From positions 42,866,927-42,930,926 of the forward strand of contig CM055101.1 in the NCBI GenBank assembly GCA_029204225.1: a stretch of 64,000 bases of DNA. Direction: 5' to 3'. Below the pieces are notes generated by a model that was given only the letters and a program-made list of their open reading frames with translations, had not been told where the DNA came from and made no database searches. The position numbers were made by a program, and so were the translations under genes. This stretch comes from Diphasiastrum complanatum. Its lineage: Eukaryota; Streptophyta; Lycopodiopsida; Lycopodiales; Lycopodiaceae. How positions within the stretch are numbered: position 1 is the stretch's first letter; the number at the start of each line of letters is the position of its first letter. Positions 58,110 to 64,000 of this stretch are shown piece after piece.

Positions 58110-60780
58110 CATTCTTAAAACATAAAATATGTATACAACTTCATACAAACATTCATGTTATTATATTTATTCACACAATTGTATTTATTTGTCCAGCTAC
58201 TTGATCAAATACAGAAGAGTGTAAATGAACATAATTATTATTATCTGCATATGGAATTAGATATTCAGCATTACTTACATTCACAAAATGGCCTTTAGCC
58301 TCAATATTATTGAATTTTAGAAAACAATAACTCTCATTTATGAAATAGGGAATCGGAAATGACATATCATCATCCATGCCTATTCTCAACTAGCCCTAAC
58401 ATATACCATGCACACACCAACCCATGTGCCAACCATAAAAAATTAATCCCAGTGCATACTTTCAAGCTTATGTAGGAGGATTCACCAAAAGTGAAACTTT
58501 TGACGGAAATACAATAGTTGACGATTTGCCCAAGGAAACTCATTGTATGATACCTGCTTAGGGATTTGATATTTGATGTACTCTACGATAAACCGTTGAT
58601 GTGTATTAGTGGTAAAGTCTTCACATGTCAAATGTCATTGGAAGATGGAAATGTATAACACAGGTAGGAGATCTTCAGTACTATCCATTTAGTCCATGAA
58701 TGATGAAGGATGTGTGCATGTGCCTAGCTAAACTTAGTAATTACCCAAGTCATGGTCCCAGGTCAACATAGCCTAAACTATAAATAATAAATGTTAGTCC
58801 TTTAACCCTTACTAAGCTGCTCTTGACCTAGAGTCAATGGCTAATTAACCTGTCAACCTGAGTTTGTTAGTGACATGACACACTTTCCCCTTCAAGAAAA
58901 CATTTATCCTCATAAATAGAAGTTAGGGTCTTAATTGCATCAAAACGTCGTTCCGAGTGTGGAGTGTTCAGGAATGGAAATTTTGGAATGTTTTTATAAG
59001 TGTCACGGTAGCCAAATGTAGGGCACATTTGTATTGGAGATTGTGAAGGTGGTGGAGAGAGCAATAGGAGGCCAAAATGCATGTGTGCGAGCACTCTAAT
59101 GTCAAGGTAGAGTGTTAGGATTTCCTCTTGACTTCTTAAATTTTAACTAGCTAATTTCTTGTTTCCTGGATGAAATTGTGACACTACAAAAGGCTTCATT
59201 GCCTTTCTAGTACAACTTGATGGTAGGCTGGACCAAAGATCCAAGTGATTTTGTGAAAGTGGCTCTATGAGAGGCGTAGACAGATTTTGTGAGGAAATCT
59301 GAACTAGTTGAAGCAAGGTAGTGGGCAGAGGTTGAGATATGGAAAAGGCAAGCTTGGCCAAATCTCTCTCTAGAATCCCCGACAGATTGAAGTTTGAGAG
59401 AACACAATGATTGAAGCACAAGAGATATCATTGCAGCTCAAGAGATGGTCTCTCACAATAATAATTTTGAGATCTTCTCTCTCCTCAAGTGAATTGAAAC
59501 CAAAGATGAAGGGGTCACATTGTCACAAGCAAGGTGGCCTACTGCACATGTAGTCCAATCAAGAATAAAACTCAAATGATAAACTGTTATGGTTTTTCAA
59601 ATTGAAAGGCTCCAGTAATTACGATCGAGTTTCACCCTCCAAATGGTTACTTCTACATCACTTGGCACTTCTACTACTACATCAGACTTTACTTGCCGAT
59701 CCTCATGATGTTCCAGTGTCTCTAGGATTGGCTACACACTTATGTCATTCTGTCCCTCATTTTTGCTACATTCACTTCTCCCCTTATAGATTAATTTTGT
59801 AACAAAACCCATTTGTCTAGGACCTAAAGTGCTAGTCCTCCTTTGGATAATTAATGACTCCACTACCTTAGCTCCTATCATGTGCCTCCCAGGTTTTGAA
59901 GCAAAATTTAACATTGATTATGTTGCAATTATAGCCATTTTATGCCCAGAAATAATAGTGATCGCCAAGGACTCCAAAAAACTCTGCTCTTAGGAAGTTC
60001 ATTAAAGTATTCACAAAAATAAGTTGTTGGCCATTGTGATCACTTTGAAATAGTGAGGTCAGCAACACATTTGGCCATCAGTCTTTAGGCTCTGTTTACT
60101 CAAAAAGACATTAATAGTTGTCAATTTTGATGGCTTCAGTTTTTCCAAACCTTCCATTTTAACATCATGATACACCAAGAGTGATGTAATATCCCATGCT
60201 CTTTCACTATTACCAACTTACCTATTTGCAATTACCCATTTGATCTCTTACCACAGGAATACTCTAGATGCCCTGAATTCTAAGACCAATATGCTTTTCC
60301 CTTTGCATTTACATCCTTTCAACATCAAGTATACTCTCTTCCTTATGCTTGGCTTATCACTATAAAGCACTCTATATGCTCACTATTATTGTTCTATGAC
60401 CTAACCTGTCATTCTTCCCCTATTGGCAGGTCCCAATTTGGCTTTTAGAAATCTTCAGTCATCTCAAAACACTTCTAATGGCCCAATAGAGCTTTGTGAT
60501 TGCCAATCCATTGCTGTAGCATAAAGCATCTAGCAATTTGGGATGTGCTATAAATCATCCAAAAGTCACAAAAACACTTTCCAAGAGGAACTTTGCAAAA
60601 AGCAACGGTGAAGAAAGCTACCTGGGCATAGGATAAAGCAAGATGACCATCCACAATTTTGTGCAACTTCAGCTTAAGTGCTCTGCCCTTCAATCCTTCC
60701 GTGCCCTTATAGTAGTTCACAGCATCAAAACAATCCAAAGCTTGTGATCCTGTTGGGGCCAAACAGTTCCCCATGGGGAT
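36052..60780 (-). CDS. Endonuclease I family nuclease gene (six exons found, 5' end and one exon open)
   Basis: Bacterial-type nonspecific nuclease of the Endonuclease I fold (beta-beta-alpha metal site, PF04231-like), which cleaves DNA and in some members RNA. Exons: 60780-60622, 40212-40148, 37964-37875, 37261-37128, 36726-36624, 36239-36052; the borders are GT-AG and the last five join in phase. Key motifs: VEIYSLRKV, then [12 protein letters not shown] with the catalytic His after Glu (split between two exons), [24 protein letters not shown] with the metal-binding Asn, [17 protein letters not shown], and near the C-terminus [14 protein letters not shown] and [12 protein letters not shown]. 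These match the family from end to end. The exon that should carry the VWxALxxLD helix, between 60621 and 40213, was not found, so the gene may be interrupted there. The intron between 60.6 and 40.2 kb is full of retrotransposons. Confidence 0.82.
36624..36726 (-). CDS. Endonuclease I gene, GDIARA exon
   Basis: 103 bp encoding [17 protein letters not shown] and [11 protein letters not shown], the conserved helix after the active site. Acceptor ATCCAG|GTGAGA, donor ATAG|GTATTA. Confidence 0.87.
37128..37261 (-). CDS. Endonuclease I gene, metal-site Asn exon
   Basis: 134 bp encoding [13 protein letters not shown], a Cys-containing loop and SWRPPSQ. The Asn of VNSSRGN is the expected metal ligand. 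Acceptor GTGCAG|TTAACT, donor CAG|GTAATG. Confidence 0.88.
37262..37874. other. Endonuclease I intron, nothing recognised
   Basis: Ordinary AT-rich intron, 613 bp. Confidence 0.6.
37875..37964 (-). CDS. Endonuclease I gene, catalytic His exon
   Basis: 90 bp encoding (R)[17 protein letters not shown] and [12 protein letters not shown]. His of REHLWP corresponds to the general base of the Vibrio Vvn/EndA family. Acceptor GTTCAG|GAGAGC, donor AATG|GTAAAA. Confidence 0.88.
37965..38799. other. Endonuclease I intron with an imperfect ~115 bp direct duplication
   Basis: Text around 38279-38370 (AGCA.CACAGGCTTTG, TTAAAATGATCACACATGC, TTTAATTTT.GGATACTC) recurs at about 38390-38482. No coding pattern. 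Confidence 0.6.
38808..39234. mobile_element. Fold-back inverted-repeat element 2 (hAT-like MITE)
   Basis: 427 bp with CATAGAA...TTCTATG ends, flanked by the identical 8 bp CCTACATC at 38800-38807 and 39235-39242. Both ends consist of clustered small hairpins built on ACGGTTC/GAACCGT, and ATTAATTAATTA runs lie inside each arm. The core is C- and G/T-rich without an ORF. Same end type and duplication length as element 1, but the inner sequence differs. Confidence 0.75.
39243..40147. other. Endonuclease I intron, nothing recognised
   Basis: Intron sequence. A 97-codon plus-strand ORF at 39820 has no family features. Confidence 0.5.
40148..40212 (-). CDS. Endonuclease I gene, VEIYS exon
   Basis: 65 bp: one base completing a codon, then [20 protein letters not shown] and N, then one base. 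Acceptor CTTGCAG|GGTAGAG, donor AACA|GTTAAG. Joined to the next exon it restores WNREHLWP. Confidence 0.82.
40213..41050. other. Endonuclease I intron, nothing firm
   Basis: The minus frame upstream of the VEIYS exon stays open to 40352 and reads [12 protein letters not shown], which only loosely recalls the missing VWxALxxLD helix; its phase does not fit the previous exon. Confidence 0.35.
41051..42635 (-). mobile_element. Copia element D, 3' part (LTR-like region and RT start)
   Basis: Minus strand. At 42686-42471 the frame reads EEEWIQAMD, the start of copia RT, following a serine/threonine/lysine linker. Downstream, reading is broken by stops and no RNase H is clear. The stretch 41050-41600 has LTR character: a TATA box CTATAAAAGG on the minus strand at 41501-41510 and a TGTTGGG start near 41600. 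Boundaries are approximate. The rest of this copia copy continues at 48966, beyond the inserted gypsy element C. Confidence 0.6.
42636..42993 (-). repeat. Element C 3' LTR
   Basis: 358 bp from TGTCATAGATCC to GCTCGTAACA (plus strand). Nearly identical to 48608-48965. Confidence 0.95.
42961..45927 (-). CDS. Element C pol: RT, RNase H, integrase, chromodomain
   Basis: 988-codon ORF. RT at about residues 20-230: [39 protein letters not shown], and the catalytic FLDDI. RNase H follows: [15 protein letters not shown] and ADALSRMPM. Integrase has the HHCC zinc site ([11 protein letters not shown]...CQKCQ), core [17 protein letters not shown] and [13 protein letters not shown] with the D-D-E triad, then [19 protein letters not shown]. 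The chromodomain [20 protein letters not shown] targets integration in chromoviruses. Compared with element F about 27 residues are missing before the chromodomain. A 2-base difference near 43032 shifts the end so the frame runs through the purine tract into the LTR. The first Met (45927) is internal: the true frame continues upstream to a TAG at 46012. Confidence 0.93.
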   Translation of the reverse strand: MSKFKDVFPEDLPHGLPPSREVDHVINLVPGTAPVSKPPYRVSRTEDEEITRQLTDYLGKGQIQTSSSPWASPVLLVKKKEGSMRLCVDYRALNKVTIKNKYPMPRADELFDQLDGAKFFSKIDLRSGYHQVRIKSEDVSKTAFRTRHGHYEFKVMPFGLTNAPATFMTLMNSVLRPYLGKFVVVFLDDIRVYSKTRKEHLKHLRKVFRLLRKHKLYAKQSKCEFFVEEVAYLGHIISLDGIKMDPNKVKAILSWLRPQNILELQIFLGLAGYYRRFVKEYAQIAVPMTNLLKGKGKEFIWESAQEESFDALKTALATAPVLKVVDPNQPFVVETDASDFAVGAVLTQGGRPVAFESKKLEPAQTRYSAYEKELFSIVHALKTWRHYLYGANFEVLTDHESLRYLCNQPELRGRKARWAELMQEFDMSIRYRRGKFNTVADALSRMPMINELSFTQIRNELLESLRGKCQHDAFFSIIWNSVQNRQLQTPEPVPGVGASSSKNTAASVEDDDESEYTSSDDVEDSEPVLPKQTLVVEGQLTQGFKWKQYSIQDEYLLYRDRVCVPNSEDYRQRVLYECHDNPSAGHPGIQKTYELLRRQFFWPSMKKDIHRYVTSCQKCQVNKAERLKAGGLLHPLEIPAGKWESISMDFIVGLPKTQKGNDAIWVTVDRLTKMAHFIPTKTTVRAPELARLFVDGLFKLYGLPSGIVSDRDSKFTGNFWRAVFHHLHTKLNMSTTDHPQTDGQTERVNQVLEDMLRAYVSKKQTNWEEYLSILEFAYNSTKHSATGYSPFMLMYGFQPRSPTAVGFKQEKVEAARNFLEDLNQMIEHAKRSIRQSQDRARHYADPHRRDVQFSTGEKVYLRVPVDSKTLKSGVCAKLSPRYCGPFTINRRLGEVTYELELPHNSKVFPVFHVSQLRKASARSDNLVGDSVLDILYREYLVKWNDQPVENATWERGSVLRKIFPDCLRGPRRFLRGRECYELVTSAEP
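42994..43008 (-). promoter_or_regulatory. Polypurine tract of element C
   Basis: TTAAGGGGGAGGGAG on the element strand, touching the LTR start TGTTACG. Confidence 0.85.
46012..46450 (-). pseudogene. Element C protease, frameshifted
   Basis: The protease active site reads [15 protein letters not shown] at about 46420-46375 in a frame different from gag, so a frameshift lies near 46440. The C-terminal part ([12 protein letters not shown]) is in the ORF 46305-46012, which ends in TAG and is in frame with the RT ORF. Function when intact: cleavage of the gag-pol polyprotein. Confidence 0.75.
46321..47712 (-). CDS. Element C gag
   Basis: 463-codon ORF. An acidic N-terminal region with a helical segment, a Retrotrans_gag capsid domain ([45 protein letters not shown]), a Lys-rich stretch, and the zinc knuckle [14 protein letters not shown] (CX2CX4HX4C). 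The last ~40 codons are out of the original frame, since the protease follows in another frame. ATG at 47712 is the first in the frame and gives a full capsid. Confidence 0.88.
   Translation of the reverse strand: MTTPQGLDQPQERGFDELETEALGYRKGKEPMEVDEQEQFAEELDELVTKEQFLQLVTEVDELKLALANFKSSVDDSAELKSLILSSAKGSLPSTSQLSPSPLPSVSGETLRSHPSVFKDLKPPTFNGEEKDRNADIVQTFLSKWKNIHALKQTPDHLQAIEASLSLGPMAYKWWLNLQETGQTPRSWKAFEEAFLREFLPENELDRAWEAWERTVMDKSLIQYISQYREAILKIKNMDDYQKIRGFVRGLKDEYKVEVQRNSPTTLEQALRYAQIYDDSVGRKKARQQPLSEQPSQKYFQFKKKFLKRKKEDKFKSEAPQKRPSLIKPLKPDDFEKAKQERLCFVCMGKGHTVRQCPKGPFTKKDKKDKKQVHLVQTVCFPSDSAASEIKVYHEDHEHCCQLTSAMLARPFSFGPHDLVRMHGKVGNQSVESWLMMGQPIISSTTPWLKSLNYQKYLVNIGT
47713..48593 (-). other. 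Element C 5' untranslated leader
   Basis: 880 bp between primer site and gag. No conserved ORF. Phrases such as 'AGCGA' and 'TCGCTGG' recur several times, without a clear period. Confidence 0.6.
48594..48606 (-). promoter_or_regulatory. Primer-binding site, initiator tRNA-Met type
   Basis: TGGTATCAGAGCC on the element strand, one base inside the 5' LTR, the standard primer site of plant chromoviruses and copia elements. Confidence 0.92.
48608..48965 (-). repeat. Element C 5' LTR
   Basis: 358 bp, TG...CA on the element strand, partner of 42636-42993. Confidence 0.95.
48966..49435 (-). mobile_element. Copia element D, integrase part
   Basis: Minus strand: [34 protein letters not shown], then the integrase C-terminal region with [20 protein letters not shown]. 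This is the copia integrase that continues into RT at 42.6 kb once the gypsy insertion is removed. It ends at about 49435 where the LINE begins; the upstream half of the element is not found on the other side of the LINE. Confidence 0.82.
49440..51385 (-). mobile_element. LINE copy E1, 5'-truncated, with (TC)n tail
   Basis: Minus strand. The RT begins at motif A ([13 protein letters not shown] near 51345), then GCSLSPTLF, the catalytic [10 protein letters not shown], and [12 protein letters not shown] with YLGVLF. Two stops lie just before GCSLSP. The 443-codon ORF 51007-49676 covers thumb, a long helical region and a Cys/His-poor zinc region [19 protein letters not shown]. The 3' UTR shares TTTTCCATGCC and GGCATATAAGAC with copy E2, and both end in a GA/TC tract rather than poly(A). 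5' truncation at about 51385 is typical of LINE integration. Confidence 0.82.
49448..49475. repeat. (GA)n tract at the 3' end of a LINE
   Basis: Fourteen GA units; on the LINE strand this is a (TC)n tail at the end of the 3' untranslated region. Confidence 0.92.
51386..52326. other. Endonuclease I intron, nothing recognised
   Basis: Between LINE E1 and element F. A 98-codon minus ORF at 51787-52083 shows no family. The words GTAGATCAGTG and CCGATTC resemble the repeat words at 34.5 kb. Confidence 0.4.
52327..52686 (-). repeat. Element F 3' LTR
   Basis: 360 bp, TGTAAGAGATCC to GTGCTCGTAACA, clearly the same family as the C LTRs but with more differences. Confidence 0.92.
52698..54277 (-). 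pseudogene. Element F integrase and chromodomain, one frameshift
   Basis: ORF 54277-53021 covers the zinc site and the complete DDE core ([30 protein letters not shown]). A 1-base deletion near 53108 (TCAACTGGACT versus TCAACTGGGACT in C) shifts the frame, and the ORF 53078-52698 carries the rest: [19 protein letters not shown] and the chromodomain [18 protein letters not shown], ending VLEDQDGS. This copy keeps the 27-residue stretch lost in C. Confidence 0.87.
54036..54497 (-). pseudogene. Element F in-frame gag/RNase H fusion
   Basis: 153-codon ORF. It reads gag capsid text ([22 protein letters not shown]) and then, without a stop, [16 protein letters not shown], which is the end of RNase H. 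The junction at about 54390 is a deletion breakpoint that happens to keep frame. Confidence 0.82.
54514..54834 (-). pseudogene. Element F gag N-terminal part
   Basis: Open frame with the same acidic and helical segments as the gag of C ([20 protein letters not shown]). Broken from the capsid part by a frameshift near 54515 and truncated before the start codon. Confidence 0.75.
54946..56070. other. Endonuclease I intron, unrecognised
   Basis: No clear family. A 65-codon plus ORF at 55089 is Lys-rich without motifs. Confidence 0.4.
56071..56345 (+). mobile_element. Copia remnant, gag-protease junction
   Basis: Plus strand, reading with stops: a Lys-rich stretch, then [20 protein letters not shown], which is the copia protease motif (usually W-x-L-D-S-G-A-S-x-H-M-T) with the catalytic Asp changed to Gly. 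Dead fragment. Confidence 0.6.
56346..57110. other. Endonuclease I intron, nothing recognised
   Basis: Probably further decayed copia sequence, but no motif is readable. Confidence 0.35.
57111..57175. repeat. (GA)n tract at the 3' end of LINE copy E2
   Basis: About 32 GA units; as a (TC)n tail on the LINE strand. Confidence 0.95.
57176..57990 (-). mobile_element. LINE copy E2, 3' end only, with (TC)n tail
   Basis: The ORF 57963-57400 matches the C-terminal 187 codons of E1: [30 protein letters not shown] and the basic Arg-rich end PITSFF. Here the zinc pattern keeps His (CX2C...HX4C), unlike E1 where it is Gln. The 3' UTR matches that of E1. 5' truncation at about 57990. Confidence 0.85.
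58036..58107. repeat. (GA)n microsatellite
   Basis: 36 GA units, 45 bp beyond the truncated 5' end of LINE copy E2. Confidence 0.95.
58108..60621. other. Endonuclease I intron, nothing recognised
   Basis: Scattered ORFs of 60-92 codons on the minus strand have no family features. I searched this stretch for the missing VWxALxxLD exon without success. Confidence 0.4.
60622..60780 (-). CDS. Endonuclease I gene, N-terminal domain exon
   Basis: Encodes [10 protein letters not shown], then [20 protein letters not shown] and [12 protein letters not shown], the first helices of the Endonuclease I domain (YYxxxxGLxGxxLxxxLHxxI). Acceptor TTTCTACAG at 60782-60781; donor CAG|GTAGCT (GT at 60621-60620). 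The frame is also open upstream to an ATG at 60933 with a very hydrophobic start, so an unspliced N-terminus with a signal peptide is an alternative. Confidence 0.78.
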
Positions 60781-60964
60781 CTGTAGAAATAAACACAAGC
60801 CTACCACCAGCAGGCAGCGAAGTCCCAATCCCCACCAGCATCTCTTGACAACAATTTTTCTGTCCCGCATTGAAATGCAGCAAAACAGACAACACAGAAA
60901 ACAACCAAGCATTAAACTGACCAGCAATATCAAGTAGAATGATCAGAGGGTGTTTGATCTTCAT

Positions 60965-61812
60965 ATTGCATGTGTTCAGCTTTTCTATTGCCCTATTTGG
61001 ATTTTCGTTCGCTGTTCTTTCTTGCCAGGTGGAGAGGTGAGAAATTCGCCTTATTCTGTTCTCTGAAACGTAAGAGGCTCTATAGTTTAGAAAGGACAGC
61101 AGAGCCTAAATAATAACCAACACCTCTAGAGACTTCATGTTCCTTAGATGTTATGTCTCTAGTTCTGAAGATTAGCTGTACAATCTGGTCACTTGAATTC
61201 ATGTTGGTAAGGGGCTCATCACTACACTTCAGAACAGACGCTTTCGAGGTTGCTTTTTGCTGATCAGAAAGAACCAAGACATGTCATTTGTAACCCCAAT
61301 AATAGCTGTCAACTACGTGAGAGCAAAACTGAAGACCAGAAAATCAAGAAATGTATTGCAAATAAGATAACAAGCCCTTCCCAGCCTTAGCCTGAACCTT
61401 GAAAGACAAAATTCTTGTCTAGAATAAGCCTAGAGGGACAGAAAAATAGTTGTGATGTTACTGTTAGAGATTGTTGTTTACTATTAGAGGTTTACTCACC
61501 AAAGCAAAATTTGACAGGCAGCTGAACAACGGAGGTTGAACAATCACCTTAAAAAAATCACAGGCAACCGAGCATTTCATGGTAATGGCTTATAATGCGC
61601 CATTCCTACTTCAGTGAAGTACATAGTTAAGGCCCGAACTTCTCTAGTTGACGCTATGATAAAAAATCTACGAGTGCTTTACATTTTGCTATAAAGGACA
61701 CAAGATTTCGATCTTCCGACGATAGTCCACGTTTGCGTAGAAAGGAAGAGCTGTCCAATGAAATGTCCAAAAATCTTTCAAAGATGCGGGAATAACTTCG
61801 TTTGATCTGATA
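60965..61812. other. Possible 5' intron of the Endonuclease I gene
   Basis: A minus frame at 61250-61100 (QQKATSKASVLKC, IFRTRDITSKEH) follows a good acceptor TCTGATCAG but does not join in phase to either neighbour. Confidence 0.3.
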
Positions 61813-61849
61813 TTACAGGTAAGGAATCACAAGGAAAACTATGTACCTG

Positions 61850-62373
61850 CGCTTTTGTTTCTGTTTTGCCTGCATATTCCTGTAAATAGTACGCAACTTG
61901 ACTAGACTAATTGTCGTATTTTTGAGCAGCCTGCCGACAGCCATATCTTTCCATCGCTGATATCGAGATAACGTTGGTAACGATTTCACCTTACGTTTGA
62001 GTGACAGCAATGCACATGCCGGCAAAATGATACGTCCCCGTGAACTGGACGATTCAAAGTGTCTTATGAACAAGTTTTTCCTAAGACAACATTTATCTGA
62101 CAAAGCACAATCACGCATCCTCAGTTGCTCTGATGAAATCAAACTTGTCATACCAAAGAAGCTTTTGTCTGCGATTCCTTCTACTTTAGCCTTCAATCTT
62201 CCATCAGAGCTTTGTACATGCCTTTTATAGATATTTTGCTTGCGATTGAATCGTAAAAAGTTTGCAGATCTGCTGAAATACTGCATAGAAACCATAGAAT
62301 CCATGTCTGTAAAGGCATGAAGAAACTTTATGCCGAGAATCGATGGCATTAAAACAGACAGATATGGTAGCAT
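61850..62373 (-). CDS. Candidate 5' exon of the Endonuclease I gene (basic, transit-peptide-like)
   Basis: A 186-codon ORF (62373-61813) with a good donor at CGCAG|GTACAT (exon end 61850). The start is hydrophobic (MLPYLSVLMPSILGIKF) and the rest is rich in Arg, Lys and Ser, as an organelle-targeted N-terminus might be. It lies upstream of and on the same strand as the nuclease domain exons and follows a promoter-like region. However it ends in phase 2, while the 60780-60622 exon starts in phase 0, so at least one further exon is needed. It may also be a separate gene or chance. Confidence 0.35.
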
Positions 62374-62727
62374 TTGCTTGGAAAAGCGACAGGAGAAATC
62401 TCTGGAAGATTTGCATGCGAAAGGAGGTGGTTGCTAACAGCGTGGCTTCTGCTGAAGGGCCGACTGGCTGGTTTGTCTTTTCAAAATGATGCGTGGATTT
62501 GGTAACTGGCTTCAGCTGAAAGGCTCATTGAACTCCTGTGATACGTGATGAAATGAGTGGCATCTGTTTTAGCCGTCGGATTGAAATTGAAAAAGCTGTA
62601 CCTGGTTAAAGTTTGAAACCAGTGACTGGCGACTCCAGATCCACAGAATTTCGTTTGAGAGATGATGAGAGAGTGGAGTACCATTACAAAACTTTGAGCA
62701 TAAATTGTGTTATGAAGGCTCAATCAA

Positions 62728-62910
62728 TCTCTCTCTCTCTCTCTCTCCAACACCTCACATTATGGCTATTTATCAATCTAAAACCCTAAAAAAAAGTGTA
62801 AACCTAAGAAAACCCTAATTTTTAAAAAAAACTCTCCACTTTGGATCACGCTCGCACTTCAGCACTCTCTCTCTCTTTCTCTCTCCACGCATATATATCT
62901 CCTCTCTGCG
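62728..62910 (-). promoter_or_regulatory. Promoter-like region: CT tract, telo-boxes, TATA
   Basis: A 21 bp (CT)n run (62728-62748), two AAACCCTA telo-boxes near 62782 and 62812, and CATATATATCTCC (62889-62901) whose complement gives a TATA-like GATATATATG. These are common in plant promoters. The order fits a minus-strand gene starting near 62.4 kb only loosely. Confidence 0.35.
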
Positions 62911-63579
62911 AAACGAAACTTCTAGATCTTTATCTCTCTACGAAATTTCAGCCTCTTTTCTAAAAAACTGCTCGTCCCTTCAACTATGCCCTTCAACTAC
63001 TTGTCATTGACGTTTTAGGGCACACGTGGCCCAATGAAAATGCAGGATTCGTCTTTTCTTCAGAACAGTGCCTAACCCTAACAAATAAACTATAAATAAA
63101 TCAGCAAACACATCCATCAGTAATTTCTTGTTAGTTGTAACAAGTATTTATCAATCAAAACCTTCTTCTTAGCCACTAAAACACATATATAACTAAGTAA
63201 TTGCATGAACTATAACTATGGGAAATGAAATGTATGTAATGACACTTCAGAAAGCAACACGACACATATTCAAGTACATTTATGTAACAATATTTCATAA
63301 ATCAGGTTCTTAAAACATATTTTAACAAGTCACCTAATTTTAACATAAAACAACATTTGTAACATCCACAATTGATGCAATTCAACTACAAAAAAGCTCA
63401 TGGTCATATTGTCCAAAATATTGTCCACCAACAAGTTTTTTGTTTTGATTTTGCATGACAGCCTATGTTCCTCAAGTTTAAAAACAAAAACATTTTGCCG
63501 CACTTAAAAAAAGACCCTTTAAGTTGTTTCAAACTCACAGTCACTAAGTTCCACATATCCAGAATCATTTTTGTTTGAT
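62911..63579. other. Upstream flank, nothing recognised
   Basis: AT-rich, no family-like ORF. Confidence 0.4.
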
Positions 63580-64000
63580 TAATTGGCTTGTATATCGCAC
63601 CCTTCATCATCATAATCACCATTTGTTGGGCCAGACATGTCATAGTTGTCTTTCTTTCCTTCAATTTCTCTATTCATTGTATGTGCAAGCAACCTATCAA
63701 ACTTTGGCACACACTAATTGAAATATCGAAAATCTACTTCAATACTCGTAACAACATCCCACAACTCGATGGCAATTAGCAAGGTCTTCATCTTAAATTT
63801 CCATAAATGATAAATCCATTCAACTTGTTTGCGATAAGACCAACTTTATTTTAAGAATCCATTTGGAACTTTAGTCTGACGATGTTAAGAGAGATATCGT
63901 GCTGCGCAATTGGAATTCAATTCTCTGATACCAAAACAAATTGATTTGAACTGAAGAATAATTTGATATCGTGAAAGATATCAAGTATAAGAGCTTAAGC
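63580..64000 (-). mobile_element. 5' end of a copia element (LTR end, primer site, gag start)
   Basis: On the minus strand TGGTATCAGAG at 63933-63923 is an initiator-Met primer site, so the sequence from about 63934 on is the 3' end of a 5' LTR leaving the window. Inside, the text reads IANKLNGF, then LRMKTLLIAIELWDVV, the start of copia gag (KLNGxNYxxWKxxMxxLLxxxxLWDVV), with stops. Only about 350 bp of the body can be followed. Confidence 0.65.
63923..63933 (-). promoter_or_regulatory. Primer-binding site, initiator tRNA-Met type
   Basis: TGGTATCAGAG on the minus strand, followed downstream by a copia-like gag start. Confidence 0.65.

Noticed and set aside
59143-60464. Small minus-strand ORFs in the 5' part of the Endonuclease I region
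   Set aside because: None shows domain features or joins in phase to the nuclease exons.

Overview
The window is nuclear DNA of a land plant with a large, repeat-rich genome. It holds two spliced genes, both on the minus strand, whose introns and intergenic space are filled with plant-type retrotransposons (Ty3/gypsy with and without chromodomain, Ty1/copia, two kinds of LINE), miniature inverted-repeat elements and long (GA)n/(CT)n tracts. Introns of 3 to 20 kb carrying nested retrotransposons point to a fern or gymnosperm; a fern is my guess, not something the sequence proves.

Layout. 1-7416 (minus): gene for a classical short-chain dehydrogenase/reductase; four exons can be joined in phase (7416-7278, 2057-1819, 1237-1053, 590-497) and the 3' end lies beyond the window. 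Its 5.2 kb first intron holds a LINE fragment, an 85 bp tRNA-like retroposon with a 16 bp target duplication, and a tandem array with a ~200 bp period. 7417-10914: intergenic, short tandem repeats and a (GA)n tract. 10915-30081: a stack of minus-strand LTR elements. Element A (10915-~16.2 kb) and element B (18757-30081) are related large gypsy elements with a long extra ORF between integrase and the 3' LTR. A copia fragment (16.27-18.76 kb) lies between them and is cut by B. 30082-31930: plus-strand tandem remnants of a chromodomain gypsy element. 32.75-33.06 kb: 3' end of a poly(A) LINE. 35146-35881: a fold-back inverted-repeat element with a GC-rich core.

36052-60780 or further (minus): a gene for a bacterial-type Endonuclease I (PF04231-like) nuclease. 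Six exons are recognised; one exon and the exact 5' end are not. Its roughly 20 kb intron contains a structurally complete chromodomain gypsy element (C, 42636-48965, target duplication ACTTG) nested in a copia element, a LINE (49.44-51.38 kb), a deletion derivative of the C family (F, 52327-~54.94 kb), a copia remnant and a second LINE copy (57.18-57.99 kb). A 186-codon ORF at 62373-61813 may be a 5' exon. The right edge (63.58-64 kb) is the 5' end of another copia element.

The two genes have no visible functional link. Most of the window is transposon history: nested insertion, internal deletion, and microsatellite growth at LINE tails and inside LTRs. The most unusual parts are the extra ORF of elements A/B, the clusters of a 9-mer in B's noncoding regions, the two fold-back elements, and the Endonuclease I gene itself. 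All domain calls are by eye; no database search was run.
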